DNA of 64,000 nt from Hyphomicrobiales bacterium (GCA_017304475.1 JAFKKV010000009.1:558001-622000), one strand, 5' to 3'; counted from the stretch's first letter, positions 43,856-53,531 are shown. Translations and numbers: made by a program. Notes: generated by a model from the sequence alone, not told the origin.

Positions 43856-45262
43856 TCACCCCACCAGCATGGCGATGCGGTGGAACGAATTGGCGCCGTA
43901 GCCTTGCGGGTTCCAGTTGCCGGCGGTGTGCGGCTGATATTTGCCTGACGTGTCCTGGCCGCGCACCCAGACCTCGTAATAGCCGTCGGTCGGTAGCTGG
44001 ATGGAGCCCGACCAGCGGCGCCAGTCATAGCGGTTCTTGGCCTCGGCCAGCCGCATGGCGCGCCAGGTCTGGCCGAAATCGGTCGAGACATGAACCCGCC
44101 GGACGTCGAGGTCGCCGGCCCAGGCGGCGCCACGGATATCCAGCGAGCGGGTGCCCTTGGCGAGCCGCGTGCCATTGGCGTGGCTGGTCAGGATCGACCG
44201 CAGGGGCATCGAGGTCATGTCGGCGAAATTCTCGCGGCCGTCGACATTGGAGCCGGGCACGATCGGCACGGTGGGAACCCGGTAGCTGGTGCCGCCCATG
44301 CCGGCGCCGTCATGCGGCTTGTCGCGGATCCAGATGCGGGTCAGCCACTTGTGCGACAAGGAGCCCGGCCAGCCCGGCGTAATCAGCCTGACCGGCCCGC
44401 CATGAATATGCGGGATCGGCTGGCCGTTCATGGCAAAGGCCACCAGGGTGTGGCGCTCCAGGGCCTTGGCGATCGGCATGCCGCGCGAGATCGACTGGCG
44501 GGCGGCATCGCCCGACAGATGCGGGTCGGCGCCGTAATTGCCGGTGAACCGGGCGGTGTCCTTGAGGCCGGCGGCGCGCAACAGCTCGCGCAGGGGCACG
44601 CCGGTCCATTCGGCGCAGCCGATGGCGCCATTGCCCCACTGGTTACCGCGCGCCTGCGGCGAGAAGAACGAGCGGCCATTGCCGCCGCATTCCATCTGCA
44701 TGCGATAGGTGACCGCCCGATAGCGCGACTTGAGCTCGCCGACGGTCAGCTTGAGCGGCGCATTGACCTCGCCGTCGATGACGAAGGCATGGGCGTCGGG
44801 ATTGGCGATATCGGGCGCGATCTGGCCGTTGTTGCGGACGAAGAAGCGATCGATCGGCGTGGTCGCGTCGTCGAGCAGATGTTCCGGCGTCTCGGCAACC
44901 AGCGGCCGGTCCTGCAGCAGCATGAGGCCGCGGGACTTGCCGGGATAGTCGAGCGGCTGCGGGCCCTGCGGCGCGGCGGCGGGCGCGGCCGGAGCGGGAG
45001 CCGCCGGTTGCGCCGGCGCCGTCTGCGCCATGGCCGCCGGGATCAGGCCGCCGGGCATGGCCGCGGAATGAACGATCGTGCCGCCGACCGCCGCCGACAT
45101 GGCGGCGAGGCCGGCCCCACCCAGGAAACCGCGTCGCGACGCCGTGCCGTCTTCGCTGCGGGGCGCGGCCTTGGCCGCCCTGCGTCCAAAAATCTCGGCC
45201 TCCGCGCGCTCGGGGTCGTCCCGATAGAGTTCCTCGACCGAGCGTTCCTTCTTCCTCGCCAT
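43856..45262 (-). CDS. Molybdopterin sulfite dehydrogenase (SorT/SoxC family)
   Basis: A 468-aa periplasmic molybdoenzyme that oxidises sulfite to sulfate. Residues about 41-47 hold a Tat motif S-R-R-G-F-L-G, preceded by a charged extension of some 40 residues. The Mo-coordinating Cys is in M-Q-M-E-C-G-G-N-G-R. The dimerisation domain follows from about residue 330 with the W-x-G-S-I-Q-L-P-T-D-G-Y-Y-E-V-W-V-R-G pattern. The paired cytochrome gene supports a SorT-SorU-type or SoxCD-like system; no other sox gene is in view. Confidence 0.92.
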   Translation of the reverse strand: MARKKERSVEELYRDDPERAEAEIFGRRAAKAAPRSEDGTASRRGFLGGAGLAAMSAAVGGTIVHSAAMPGGLIPAAMAQTAPAQPAAPAPAAPAAAPQGPQPLDYPGKSRGLMLLQDRPLVAETPEHLLDDATTPIDRFFVRNNGQIAPDIANPDAHAFVIDGEVNAPLKLTVGELKSRYRAVTYRMQMECGGNGRSFFSPQARGNQWGNGAIGCAEWTGVPLRELLRAAGLKDTARFTGNYGADPHLSGDAARQSISRGMPIAKALERHTLVAFAMNGQPIPHIHGGPVRLITPGWPGSLSHKWLTRIWIRDKPHDGAGMGGTSYRVPTVPIVPGSNVDGRENFADMTSMPLRSILTSHANGTRLAKGTRSLDIRGAAWAGDLDVRRVHVSTDFGQTWRAMRLAEAKNRYDWRRWSGSIQLPTDGYYEVWVRGQDTSGKYQPHTAGNWNPQGYGANSFHRIAMLVG

Positions 45263-45470
45263 GAAGTCCCTCCCAGGAAGCGATTCGTCAGCATTTCATT
45301 ATCGTTGTGGCAGGTTCGAAGAGAAAATTATACCCCGCTTTGCATTGTCGACCAGGGGTCTGAAGGTCGCATCCATGACGCACGTCATGACGCTGTCACA
45401 AGATTAGGCGTTGACGTGGAGGCTTTCGCATGGCCAATGCGCGCCAGCTCTATTTGCAGGTCCCGTCCGC

Positions 45471-45484
45471 AAGGCCGGGGCCTT
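45471..45484 (+). promoter_or_regulatory. Hairpin in the homospermidine synthase leader
   Basis: AAGGCC-GG-GGCCTT sits about 40 bases before the synthase start, after a CAGGTCCCGTCCGC stretch that could also pair with GGCCGGGGCC. Polyamine-gene leaders in alphaproteobacteria carry structured elements (speF motif); membership is untested. Confidence 0.35.
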
Positions 45485-45522
45485 TCCTTCGTTGTACTAC
45501 CTGCCTCTTCAGGAGACCCCTC

Positions 45523-46959
45523 ATGAGCCAGTGGCCCGTCTATCATGATATTACCGGTCCGATCGTCATCATCGGTTTCGGCTCCATCGGTCGCGGCACC
45601 TTGCCGCTGCTCGAACGTCATTTCAGGTTCGACAAGACGCGCCTGGTGGTGATCGATCCGGCCGACACCAACCGGCATCTGCTGGACGAGCGCGGCATCA
45701 CCTTCATCCAGGAAGCGGTGACGCCGGAAAACTACAAGACGCTGCTGCAGCCGCTGCTGACCAAGGGCGGCGGCCAGGGCTTCTGCATCAATCTCTCGGT
45801 CGATACCTCGTCGGTCGCGATCATGGAGCTGTGCCGCACGCTGGGTGCCTTGTACATCGACACCGTGGCGGAGCCGTGGCCGGGCTTCTATTACGACGCC
45901 ACGATGGATACCGGCGCGCGCACCAATTACATGCTGCGCGAGCGGGTTCTGGCGGCGCGCGCTAGGGCGCCGGGCGGCACGACCGCGGTGTCCTGCTGCG
46001 GCGCCAATCCGGGCATGGTGTCCTGGTTCGTCAAGCAGGCGCTGCTGAATGTGGCGACCGACAGCGGCATCGCCTATGCGGTGCCGAAATCGAAGACCGA
46101 ATGGGCGGCGCTGGCGGCCAATGTCGGGGTCAAGGGCATCCATATCGCCGAGCGCGACACCCAGCGTTCGAAGAAGCCGAAGCCGGCCAATGTCTTCGTC
46201 AACACCTGGTCGGTCGAGGGGTTCATCTCCGAGGGCCAGCAGCCGGCCGAGCTCGGCTGGGGCAGCCACGAGAGCTGGGTGCCGGATACGGCGCGGCGCC
46301 ACAGCGTCGGCTCGGGCGCGGCGATCTATCTGCTGCAGGCCGGCGCCAATACCCGGGTGCGCTCCTGGTGCCCGACCCGGGGCGCCCAATATGCTTTCCT
46401 GGTCACCCATAACGAGGCGATCTCGATCGCCGACTACCTGACCGTGCGCGATGGCGCCGGCAAGGTGACCTACCGGCCGACCTGCCACTATGCCTATCAC
46501 CCGTCGAACGACGCGGTGCTGTCGCTGCACGAAATGTTCGGCGCCGCCGGCAGGCGCCAGGACGGCTGGCAGATTCTCAGCGAGAACGAGATCGAGGACG
46601 GCATCGACGAGCTCGGCGTGCTGCTCTACGGCCATGGCAAGAATGCCTATTGGTACGGCTCGCAGCTCTCCATCGAGGAAGCCCGGCGGCTGGCGCCCTA
46701 CCAGAACGCCACCGGCCTGCAGGTGACTTCCGCCGTGCTGGCCGGCATGGTCTGGGCGCTCGAAAACCCGCAGGCCGGCATCGTCGAGGCCGACGACATC
46801 GATTTCCAGCGCTGCCTCGAAATCCAGCGGCCCTATCTCGGTCCGGTCATCGGCACCTATACCGACTGGACGCCGCTGGACGGTCGCCCGGGCTATTTCC
46901 CAGAGGATCTCGACACCAGCGATCCCTGGCAGTTCCGCAATATCCTCGTGCGGGACTGA
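45523..46959 (+). CDS. hss: Homospermidine synthase
   Basis: A 478-aa NAD-dependent enzyme that makes homospermidine from two putrescines, or from putrescine and spermidine. The N-terminal Rossmann fold is I-V-I-I-G-F-G-S-I-G-R-G-T-L-P-L. The blocks E-P-W-P-G-F-Y-Y-D and C-C-G-A-N-P-G-M-V-S-W-F-V-K are characteristic. Homospermidine is a hallmark polyamine of this bacterial group. Start 45523 has CAGGAG upstream; the frame stays open to 45430, but that part overlaps the leader hairpin. Confidence 0.95.
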   Translation: MSQWPVYHDITGPIVIIGFGSIGRGTLPLLERHFRFDKTRLVVIDPADTNRHLLDERGITFIQEAVTPENYKTLLQPLLTKGGGQGFCINLSVDTSSVAIMELCRTLGALYIDTVAEPWPGFYYDATMDTGARTNYMLRERVLAARARAPGGTTAVSCCGANPGMVSWFVKQALLNVATDSGIAYAVPKSKTEWAALAANVGVKGIHIAERDTQRSKKPKPANVFVNTWSVEGFISEGQQPAELGWGSHESWVPDTARRHSVGSGAAIYLLQAGANTRVRSWCPTRGAQYAFLVTHNEAISIADYLTVRDGAGKVTYRPTCHYAYHPSNDAVLSLHEMFGAAGRRQDGWQILSENEIEDGIDELGVLLYGHGKNAYWYGSQLSIEEARRLAPYQNATGLQVTSAVLAGMVWALENPQAGIVEADDIDFQRCLEIQRPYLGPVIGTYTDWTPLDGRPGYFPEDLDTSDPWQFRNILVRD

Positions 46960-46963
46960 GGCT

Positions 46964-46986
46964 CCCGCCAGGCGGGTTCCGGTTTT
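46964..46986 (+). terminator. Weak terminator after hss
   Basis: CCCGCCAGGCGGG forms a short GC stem, with GGTTTTC a few bases downstream. The stem is short and the T-run is displaced, so efficiency is uncertain. Confidence 0.4.
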
Positions 46987-47092
46987 CTCCTGAGTGCCGA
47001 TCCGGTTGTCCAGACCGGACCGGCGGACCATCCTTGGCTCCGGCCGCCCTCGACGGCGGCCGGACCAACGATCGATCCGAGGGAGGACGCCC

Positions 47093-48373
47093 ATGCCTAT
47101 CCGACCAAGGGCCGCGCTGATCGGCGCGGCCATGGCACTTGGCCTTGCGCTCGCCGCACCGCCAGCCGTTCCGGCCTTTGCCCGCGAGGCGGCCGCGCCC
47201 GCGCGCTTCACGCCGGCCGGGCTGGAGCGGATCCGCCAGCAATTGCGCGCCGACGTGGCCCAGGGCCGCATTCCCGGCGCAGTGCTGCTGATCACCCGCG
47301 GCAATGGCACGCTGCTCGAAGAAGCCTTGGGCCAGCAGGACGTCGCCGCCGGCCGGCCGATGCGGCGCGATTCGATTTTCCGGATCGCCTCGATGACCAA
47401 GCCGCTGGTCTCGGTCGCGGCCATGCAGCTCGTCGAACAGGGCAAGATCCAGCTCAACGACCCGGTTTCGACCTATTTGCCGGAATTGCAGGGGTTGAAG
47501 GTCGCCGTCGAACGGCGCGATGCCGGCGGCCAGGTCACCACCGAGCTGGTCGATGCCCGGCCGATCACCATCCAGGACCTGTTCCGGCATACATCCGGCC
47601 TGACCTATCATTTCCTCGGCCAGATGAACCCGGTGCGCCGGGCCTATGCCGATCAGGACATTGCCGGCCTCTACGGGCCCGATGCCGGCGAGATGCTGCG
47701 CCGGCTGAAGGCGATCCCGCTGATGTACCAGCCGGGCACGACCTTCGAATATTCCGTTTCCACCGACATTCTCGGCCATGTGGTCGAGCGCGTGACCGGC
47801 AAGAGCCTGGACGTGGCGCTCGACGAGATGGTGCTCAGGCCGCTCGGCATGCGCGACACGGTGTTCCAGGTGGCAGGGCCCAGGCTCGCGCGCCTGGCCA
47901 ATGCCCGGCCTGGCGATCCCGACATGGAGACGATGAACTGGCTTGATCTGACCAAGCCGCCGAAACGCTTCTCCGGCGGCGCCGGTGCCGCGTCGACCGC
48001 CGCGGATTACGGTCGCTTCATGCGGATGCTGCTGAACGGGGGCGAGCTCGAGGGTACCCGCCTGCTGTCGCCGCAAACGGTGCGCTACATGATGTCGGAC
48101 CACCTGGGGCCGGTGCGCGGCCCGATCTACCTGCCCGGCGCCGGCCATGGCTTCGGTCTCGGTTTCGCGGTGCGCTCCGAAGATGGCATGGCCGCCACCA
48201 TCGGCAGCCGGGGCGAGGCCTGGTGGGGCGGCATTACCGGCACGCGCTTCTGGGTCGACCCGGCCAATGATCTCGGCGTGGTGCTGATGATCCAGGCACC
48301 GAACCAGCGCAACTACTACCAGTCGGTCATGCGCAACCTGGTCTATGGCGCCATGGGACGGGCCGGCCGCTAG
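47093..48373 (+). CDS. Serine hydrolase, class C beta-lactamase/esterase family
   Basis: A 426-aa exported protein with a signal peptide ending P-A-F-A. The penicillin-binding fold is shown by S-M-T-K (S-x-x-K) around residue 104 and the Y-S-V-S region (Y-x-N/S). The third motif is not a clear K-T-G. The R-H-T-S-G-L-T-Y-H and P-G-T-T-F-E-Y-S blocks are typical of EstB/AmpH-like esterases. GGGAGG precedes ATG 47093. Whether it belongs with the downstream nitrogen-scavenging cluster is open. Confidence 0.9.
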   Translation: MPIRPRAALIGAAMALGLALAAPPAVPAFAREAAAPARFTPAGLERIRQQLRADVAQGRIPGAVLLITRGNGTLLEEALGQQDVAAGRPMRRDSIFRIASMTKPLVSVAAMQLVEQGKIQLNDPVSTYLPELQGLKVAVERRDAGGQVTTELVDARPITIQDLFRHTSGLTYHFLGQMNPVRRAYADQDIAGLYGPDAGEMLRRLKAIPLMYQPGTTFEYSVSTDILGHVVERVTGKSLDVALDEMVLRPLGMRDTVFQVAGPRLARLANARPGDPDMETMNWLDLTKPPKRFSGGAGAASTAADYGRFMRMLLNGGELEGTRLLSPQTVRYMMSDHLGPVRGPIYLPGAGHGFGLGFAVRSEDGMAATIGSRGEAWWGGITGTRFWVDPANDLGVVLMIQAPNQRNYYQSVMRNLVYGAMGRAGR

Positions 48374-48380
48374 GAGATAT

Positions 48381-48398
48381 TTGCCTAAATACTGGGCA
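48381..48398. promoter_or_regulatory. Palindromic activator site upstream of the 48472 cluster
   Basis: TTGCCTAAATACTGGGCA matches 14 of 18 bases with the glnK site at 61464 and 14 of 18 with the site at 7523. It ends 73 bases before the binding-protein ATG. A second inverted repeat, TCATCTG-N19-CAGATGA (48399-48431), adjoins it. No convincing sigma54 promoter follows. Confidence 0.5.
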
Positions 48399-48471
48399 TC
48401 ATCTGCTCATGTTATGCAATTGATCAGATGACGGGGGGCTCCTAACCTTCCGTCGTCCGAGAGGTTGCACC

Positions 48472-49539
48472 ATGGGTCCCAAGCTTTCGCGCCGTTCGTT
48501 CGGCGTCCTGACCGCCGGTGTCCTGGGTGCGGCGGCGCTCGGCAAAGGCCTCAGCGCTCCGGCGCTGGCGCAGGCCGTGACCAAGCTGCGCATGGTGCTG
48601 AACTGGCGCTACCAGGGCCCGCAGAGCTGGTTCTTCCTGGCCCAGGACAAGGGCTATCTGCGCGAGGCCGGCGTCGAGCTGGAGATCGACCAGGGCGACG
48701 GTTCCGGCGCGGCGGTCGGCCGGGTCGCCTCGGGTGCCTATGACATGGGCTTCGGCGACATCAACGCGCTGATGGTGCTGGCCGGCCGCAAGCCCGCTCC
48801 CGATCCGGCGAGCCCGGTCGGCATCTACATGATGTTCAATCGGCCGCCCTTCACCATCGCGGTGAAAGCCGACGGGCCGATCAAGACGCCCCGCGACCTC
48901 GAAGGCAGGACGCTCGGCGGGCCGGCCAATGACGGCGCGCTGCAGCTCTTCCCGGTCTTCTGCAAGCTCGCCGGCATCGACGCCGCCAAGGTCGCCATCA
49001 CCAATATGGCGCCCAGTCTGCGCGAACAGATGCTGCAGCGCGACCAGGTGGCCGGCGTGTTCGGCTTCGTCAATACGATCCGGTTCTCCGCCAAGCTGGT
49101 CGGCATCGACCCGGACAAGCAGTTCCGCTTCATCAATTACGGCGATCACGGCATGGATCTCTATTCCAACTGCCTGATCGTCTCGAAAAAGCTCGCGACC
49201 GACAATCCGGCGGCGGCGCGCGGCGTGGTGCGCGCCTTCAACCGGGGCCTCGTCGATACGCTCAGGGATCATGACGCGGCGATCGAGGCGGTCGCCCGGC
49301 GCGAACCGCTGATCAACAAGGCGGTCGAGAAGGAACGGCTGATCGCCACGCTGCAAGACGAAATGGCCCATCCGGAAATCGCGACATCGGGGCTCGGCGC
49401 GCCGGATCCGGCGCGGCTCGCCCGATCGATCGGCATCGTGCGCGAGGCCAATGGGCTGGTGCGCGCACCGGCGCCCGCCGAGATCTTCAGCGATGCCTTC
49501 CTGCCGCCCATGGCCGAACGCATCACCAGGCTGGGTTGA
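48472..49539 (+). CDS. NMT1/THI5-like ABC substrate-binding protein
   Basis: A 355-aa periplasmic protein with a good Tat motif, L-S-R-R-S-F-G-V-L, and a cleavage region A-P-A-L-A. It shares L-N-W-R-Y-Q-G and Y-D-M-G-F-G-D-I-N with the paralogues at 6313 and 53532. First gene of a cluster (SDR, hydantoinase-like, ATPase, permease, second binding protein, amidohydrolase), so two receptors serve one permease. The ligand is probably a small N-heterocycle or amide; this is inferred from the enzymes. Confidence 0.9.
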   Translation: MGPKLSRRSFGVLTAGVLGAAALGKGLSAPALAQAVTKLRMVLNWRYQGPQSWFFLAQDKGYLREAGVELEIDQGDGSGAAVGRVASGAYDMGFGDINALMVLAGRKPAPDPASPVGIYMMFNRPPFTIAVKADGPIKTPRDLEGRTLGGPANDGALQLFPVFCKLAGIDAAKVAITNMAPSLREQMLQRDQVAGVFGFVNTIRFSAKLVGIDPDKQFRFINYGDHGMDLYSNCLIVSKKLATDNPAAARGVVRAFNRGLVDTLRDHDAAIEAVARREPLINKAVEKERLIATLQDEMAHPEIATSGLGAPDPARLARSIGIVREANGLVRAPAPAEIFSDAFLPPMAERITRLG

Positions 49540-49547
49540 GAGGCATC

Positions 49548-50342
49548 ATGGAACTCGATCTCAAGGGCCGGGTCGTGGTCATTACCGGACCGGCCAAGGG
49601 CATGGGCGCGGCGGTGACGCGCGGTTTCGCGGCCGAAGGCGCGCGGCTGGCGCTGCTCGGCCGCGATATCGCGGCGATCGAACCGGTGGCCGCCGAGGTG
49701 CGGGCGGCGGGCGCGGATGTCAGGGTCTTCGCCTGCGACATCACCAAGGGCGCCGATTGCGAAGCGGCGATCGCCGGCACCAAGGCGGCCTTTGGCGGGC
49801 GGATCGACGTGCTGGTCAATGTCGCCGGCGGCTCGGGACCGATCGGCAAGACCGGCTGGCAGACCAGCGAAGAGGAGTTCGACGAGATCGTCGATCTCAA
49901 CATGCGCGGCTGCTTCAACATGATGAAGGCGGTGACGCCGGCCATGATCGCCCAGCGCTACGGCAAGATCGTCAATGTCGGCGGCACGTTCGGCATGCGG
50001 GGCAGGGCCGGCCGCATGGCCTATTCGGCGTCGAAATGGGGCCTGCGCGGCATCACCAAGAGCTTCGCGCTGGAGGTCGGGCCCCATGGCATCAATGTCA
50101 ATTGCGTCGCGCCCGGCATGATCGAAGGCGAGCGTTTCCGCACCAAGGTGGTGCCGGAAATGGCGAAGAGGCTCGGCATTTCCGAGGCCGAGGCGGTCGA
50201 GAAACATGCCGGAGACTATGCGCTCCGGCGGGTTTCGACCGATGTCGACGTCGCTAATGCTTGCTTGTTCCTGGCCTCCGACGCCTCGCGCCAGATCACC
50301 GGCGTCGACCTGCCGGTCGATGGCGGCTGGGCCATGCTGTGA
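49548..50342 (+). CDS. SDR family oxidoreductase
   Basis: A 264-aa classical short-chain dehydrogenase. Nucleotide motif T-G-P-A-K-G-M-G near the start, then N-V-A-G-G-S-G and catalytic Y-S-A-S-K. The C-terminal G-V-D-L-P-V-D-G-G-W is typical of FabG-like enzymes. ATG 49548 is chosen because GAGAGG lies just upstream. It sits nine bases after the binding-protein stop and eight before the hydantoinase gene, so it is probably part of the same catabolic path. Confidence 0.9.
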   Translation: MELDLKGRVVVITGPAKGMGAAVTRGFAAEGARLALLGRDIAAIEPVAAEVRAAGADVRVFACDITKGADCEAAIAGTKAAFGGRIDVLVNVAGGSGPIGKTGWQTSEEEFDEIVDLNMRGCFNMMKAVTPAMIAQRYGKIVNVGGTFGMRGRAGRMAYSASKWGLRGITKSFALEVGPHGINVNCVAPGMIEGERFRTKVVPEMAKRLGISEAEAVEKHAGDYALRRVSTDVDVANACLFLASDASRQITGVDLPVDGGWAML

Positions 50343-50350
50343 GGCCGGAG

Positions 50351-51775
50351 ATGAGCGGTCCCGATCTCCTGATCCAGGGCGGCACGGTGGTCAGCGGCAG
50401 CACCAGCTTCGTCGCCGACGTGGCGGTCAAGGACGGCCTGATCCAGGCGGTCGGCGCGCCCGGGTCGCTGCCGGAGGCGCGCGAGACACTCGACGCGACC
50501 GGTCTGTTCGTTCTGCCCGGCGCGATCGACGTCCACGTGCATTTCCGCGAGCCCGGCTATACCCACAAGGAGGATTGGGAAACCGGCACCGCGGCCGCCG
50601 CCATGGGCGGCACGACCACCGTGTTCGAAATGCCCAATACCCATCCGCCGACGCGCTCGCTCGCTGAATTGCGCGACAAGCAGGCCGCGGCGCGCAAGGC
50701 CTATGTCGATTTCGGCATCTATGGCCTGTTGGCCGAAGACAATATCGGCGAATTGCAGGGGCTGATCGACGGCGGCGTCAATGCCTTCAAATGTTTCATG
50801 GGCAATACGTTCGGCAATCTGCCCTCGCCCTCGACCGGCGCCATGCTGGAGGGTTTCGAGATCATCGCGCCGTCGGGCCTGCGCATTTCGCTGCATGCCG
50901 AGACCGCCTCGATCATGGCCTGGCGCCAGCAGCGGCTGATCGCGGCCGGCCGCAACGATCCGCTCGCCCATATCGCCGCCCGGCCGGCGGTGGTGGCGGC
51001 GGAGGCGGTGGCGCGGGCTGCGATCCTCGCGGAATGGACCGGCGCGCGGGTCCATGTCCTGCATATCTCCTCGGCGCTTGAACTCGGGCCCCTGCGTGAC
51101 GCCAAGGCGCGCGGCGTCGACATCACAGGCGGCACCTGCCCTTGCTATCTCCTGCTCGACAGCAGCGACTATGCCCGGCTCGGCTCGGTCATCCGGGTCA
51201 ATCCGCCGGTGCGCGAGGCCGCCGATTCCGAGGCGATCTGGGCCGCGCTGAAGGACGGCACGGTCGACCTGATCGAGACCGATCACGCACCGCACAGCCC
51301 TGAGGAAAAGACCAAGGCGGTGATCTGGGAGGCCGATTGCGGCTTTCCCGGTGTCGAGACACAGATGCCGCTGATGCTGAACCAGGTCTCCCGCGGCCGG
51401 CTCAGCCTGCAGGATTATGTGCGGTTCTCGGCCGAGCAGCCGGCGAAGCGTTTCGGCCTCTGGCCCGCCAAGGGGCGGATCGAGGCCGGCGCCCATGCCG
51501 ATATCGCTGTCGTCGACATGGCGCGGACCGAGACCATCAGGGCGGCGGCCTTGCATTCGCGTGGCAAGGTCACGCCGTTCGAAGGCGAGAGCGTCACGGG
51601 CGTGCCGGTGCACACCCTGGTGCGTGGCCGTTTCGTCCAAAGGGATCGCCGGCTGGTGAGCGAAGCCAGGGGCCATGGCCGGCAGGTCACCGACATCCAG
51701 CGCATGCCGCCGCCGGTGCTGAACCATGCTGACCAGACCTTGGCATCGGTCTTGCGAACTCCGACGCCATCGTAG
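50351..51775 (+). CDS. Dihydroorotase/allantoinase/hydantoinase family amidohydrolase
   Basis: A 474-aa cyclic-amide hydrolase. The binuclear metal site is read from D-V-H-V-H-F-R-E-P-G, the carboxylatable Lys in N-A-F-K-C-F-M-G, His in L-H-A-E and V-L-H-I-S-S, and Asp in E-T-D-H-A-P-H. The H-F-R-E-P-G start and H-A-P-H are shared by dihydroorotase and AllB allantoinase. Sitting in a transport cluster with a second amidohydrolase, it probably opens a cyclic ureide or hydantoin rather than serving pyrimidine synthesis. Confidence 0.9.
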   Translation: MSGPDLLIQGGTVVSGSTSFVADVAVKDGLIQAVGAPGSLPEARETLDATGLFVLPGAIDVHVHFREPGYTHKEDWETGTAAAAMGGTTTVFEMPNTHPPTRSLAELRDKQAAARKAYVDFGIYGLLAEDNIGELQGLIDGGVNAFKCFMGNTFGNLPSPSTGAMLEGFEIIAPSGLRISLHAETASIMAWRQQRLIAAGRNDPLAHIAARPAVVAAEAVARAAILAEWTGARVHVLHISSALELGPLRDAKARGVDITGGTCPCYLLLDSSDYARLGSVIRVNPPVREAADSEAIWAALKDGTVDLIETDHAPHSPEEKTKAVIWEADCGFPGVETQMPLMLNQVSRGRLSLQDYVRFSAEQPAKRFGLWPAKGRIEAGAHADIAVVDMARTETIRAAALHSRGKVTPFEGESVTGVPVHTLVRGRFVQRDRRLVSEARGHGRQVTDIQRMPPPVLNHADQTLASVLRTPTPS

Positions 51776-51806
51776 CCACCCACCGCAGCCAGGATCGGAT
51801 TCATCC

Positions 51807-52712
51807 ATGCGCGCCGCGCTCGCCGAGATCAATCCAAGCCTCGATCCAGACCCGACTGCCCATAATCCGGGCGGCGCGACCCTGGTCTCGCATGCCAGGC
51901 CCTTCATCGAATTCGAAAAGGTGTCGGTGACGTTCGGGCGTGGCGCCAAGCGGGTGCAGGCGCTGGCGGAAACCTCGCTGGCGGTCGCCGAGGGCGATTT
52001 CGTCGCGCTGGTCGGTCCGTCCGGCTGCGGCAAGTCGACCCTTCTCAAACTTGTCGGCGACCTGATGAAACCGTCGACGGGCTATGTCTATGTCGGCGGC
52101 CGCGAGCTCGGCGCGACCCCGATCCGCATCGGCATGGCCTATCAGAACCCGACCTTGCTGCCCTGGCTGAACATCCGCGACAACGTCATGCTGCCGCTGA
52201 AGATCGTGCCGCCGTTTCGCAGTGAGTTCCGGGGCAAGCGCCGCACCGAATTCCGCGACCGTGTGGAGGCGCTGCTCGCCCAGGTCGGGCTTGCCGGCTT
52301 CGGCGACAAATTTCCCTGGCAATTGTCCGGCGGCATGATGCAGCGGGCCAATCTCTGCCGCGCCCTCATTCACGAACCGGACCTCCTGCTGCTGGACGAG
52401 CCGTTCGGCGCGCTCGACCAGTTCACCCGCGAGGAGCTCTGGCAGATCATGCAGGAGCTGTGGATGACCAAGAAGACCACGGTCCTGCTGGTCACCCACG
52501 ACCTGCGGGAAGCGGCCTTCCTCGGCAGCCGGATCTGCGTGATGTCGGCAAGGCCGGGCCGGATCCTCGAGGACCAGCCGGTGCGGTTCGCCCGGCCGCG
52601 CTCGATCGAGATGACCTATCAGCCGGATTTCGTCGCGCTGAACCAGCATCTGCGCGGCCTGATCGTGGAAGCGCGCGGCGGCGGCGGCATCGTCCAGGCG
52701 GGAGGCCATTGA
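51807..52712 (+). CDS. ABC transporter ATP-binding protein, SsuB/TauB/ThiZ type
   Basis: A 301-aa ATPase with an N-terminal extension of about 30 residues before the domain. Walker A G-P-S-G-C-G-K-S-T, Q-loop A-Y-Q-N-P-T-L-L-P-W, signature L-S-G-G-M-M-Q-R, Walker B L-L-L-L-D-E-P-F-G-A-L-D and H-loop V-T-H-D-L-R-E-A are all present. It parallels the ATPase at 5459. The permease starts two bases after its stop. Confidence 0.93.
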   Translation: MRAALAEINPSLDPDPTAHNPGGATLVSHARPFIEFEKVSVTFGRGAKRVQALAETSLAVAEGDFVALVGPSGCGKSTLLKLVGDLMKPSTGYVYVGGRELGATPIRIGMAYQNPTLLPWLNIRDNVMLPLKIVPPFRSEFRGKRRTEFRDRVEALLAQVGLAGFGDKFPWQLSGGMMQRANLCRALIHEPDLLLLDEPFGALDQFTREELWQIMQELWMTKKTTVLLVTHDLREAAFLGSRICVMSARPGRILEDQPVRFARPRSIEMTYQPDFVALNQHLRGLIVEARGGGGIVQAGGH

Positions 52713-52713
52713 G

Positions 52714-53493
52714 ATGGAGCGCGCGCTCGAACTGATGCGGGAGAAAGCCGCCTCGACCAGCCTGATCATCGGCGTCTTCCTGTTCTGGGAGCTCGCCTGC
52801 CTGATGCTCGGCATTTCCGACATCGTGCTGCCGCGGCCGAGCCAGATCATCCAGGCGCTCGTGCAATATTGGCCGGCGATCTGGCCGCATACCTATCAGA
52901 CGCTCTATACGACGCTGGTCGGTTTCGGCATCGGCGTCGTCATCGGCATGGTCTTCGGCCTGGCGGTCGGCTCGTCCAAGCTCGCCTATGACACGGCCTA
53001 TCCGCTGCTGGTTGGCTTCTCCTCGATCCCCAAGGTCGCCGTCGTGCCGATCTTCGTCCTGTGGTTCGGCGCCGGCACCGTGCCGGCGATCCTCACGGCC
53101 GCGATCATCTGCATCTTCCCGATCGTGGTGAATGTCGCCACCGGCATCGCCACCGTCGAGCCCGAGCTCGAAGACGTCATGAAGACGCTGAAGGCCTCGA
53201 AATTCGACATTCTCTGGAACGTCGCGCTGCCGCGCTCCATGCCCTATTTCTTCGCCTCGCTGAAGGTGGCGATCACGCTGGCCTTTGTCGGTTCGGTGGT
53301 GGCCGAGACGGTCGCCTCGAACCGCGGCATCGGCAACATGATGATGATCGCGTCTTCGACCTTCAACGTGCCGCTGGTCTTTGCCGGCCTGTTCGTGCTC
53401 GGGGCGCTGGGCGTCGGGCTCTACGCCATCTTCTCCATCGTCGAATACCGGGTGACCGGCTGGGCCCATCGCAAGGACCTTGCCGTCACCTGA
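52714..53493 (+). CDS. ABC transporter permease, SsuC/TauC/ThiX type
   Basis: A 259-aa permease with six predicted helices. The coupling segment is [10 protein letters not shown] and the following [12 protein letters not shown] matches the permease at 4567. It lacks the extra N-terminal helix of that paralogue. It serves both binding proteins of the cluster (48472 and 53532) as far as this window shows. Confidence 0.93.
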   Translation: MERALELMREKAASTSLIIGVFLFWELACLMLGISDIVLPRPSQIIQALVQYWPAIWPHTYQTLYTTLVGFGIGVVIGMVFGLAVGSSKLAYDTAYPLLVGFSSIPKVAVVPIFVLWFGAGTVPAILTAAIICIFPIVVNVATGIATVEPELEDVMKTLKASKFDILWNVALPRSMPYFFASLKVAITLAFVGSVVAETVASNRGIGNMMMIASSTFNVPLVFAGLFVLGALGVGLYAIFSIVEYRVTGWAHRKDLAVT

Positions 53494-53531
53494 GCCATCG
53501 TCCGTTTTCGCGAGAGCCCCGAGGACACGCC

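Noticed and set aside
45385..47457. Minus-strand open frame of 690 codons opposite homospermidine synthase
   Set aside because: Shadow of a well-conserved enzyme and part of the next gene.
48399..48420. Sigma54 promoter for the 48472 cluster
   Set aside because: The best candidate has TG instead of GG at -24 and a poor -12; not good enough to call.
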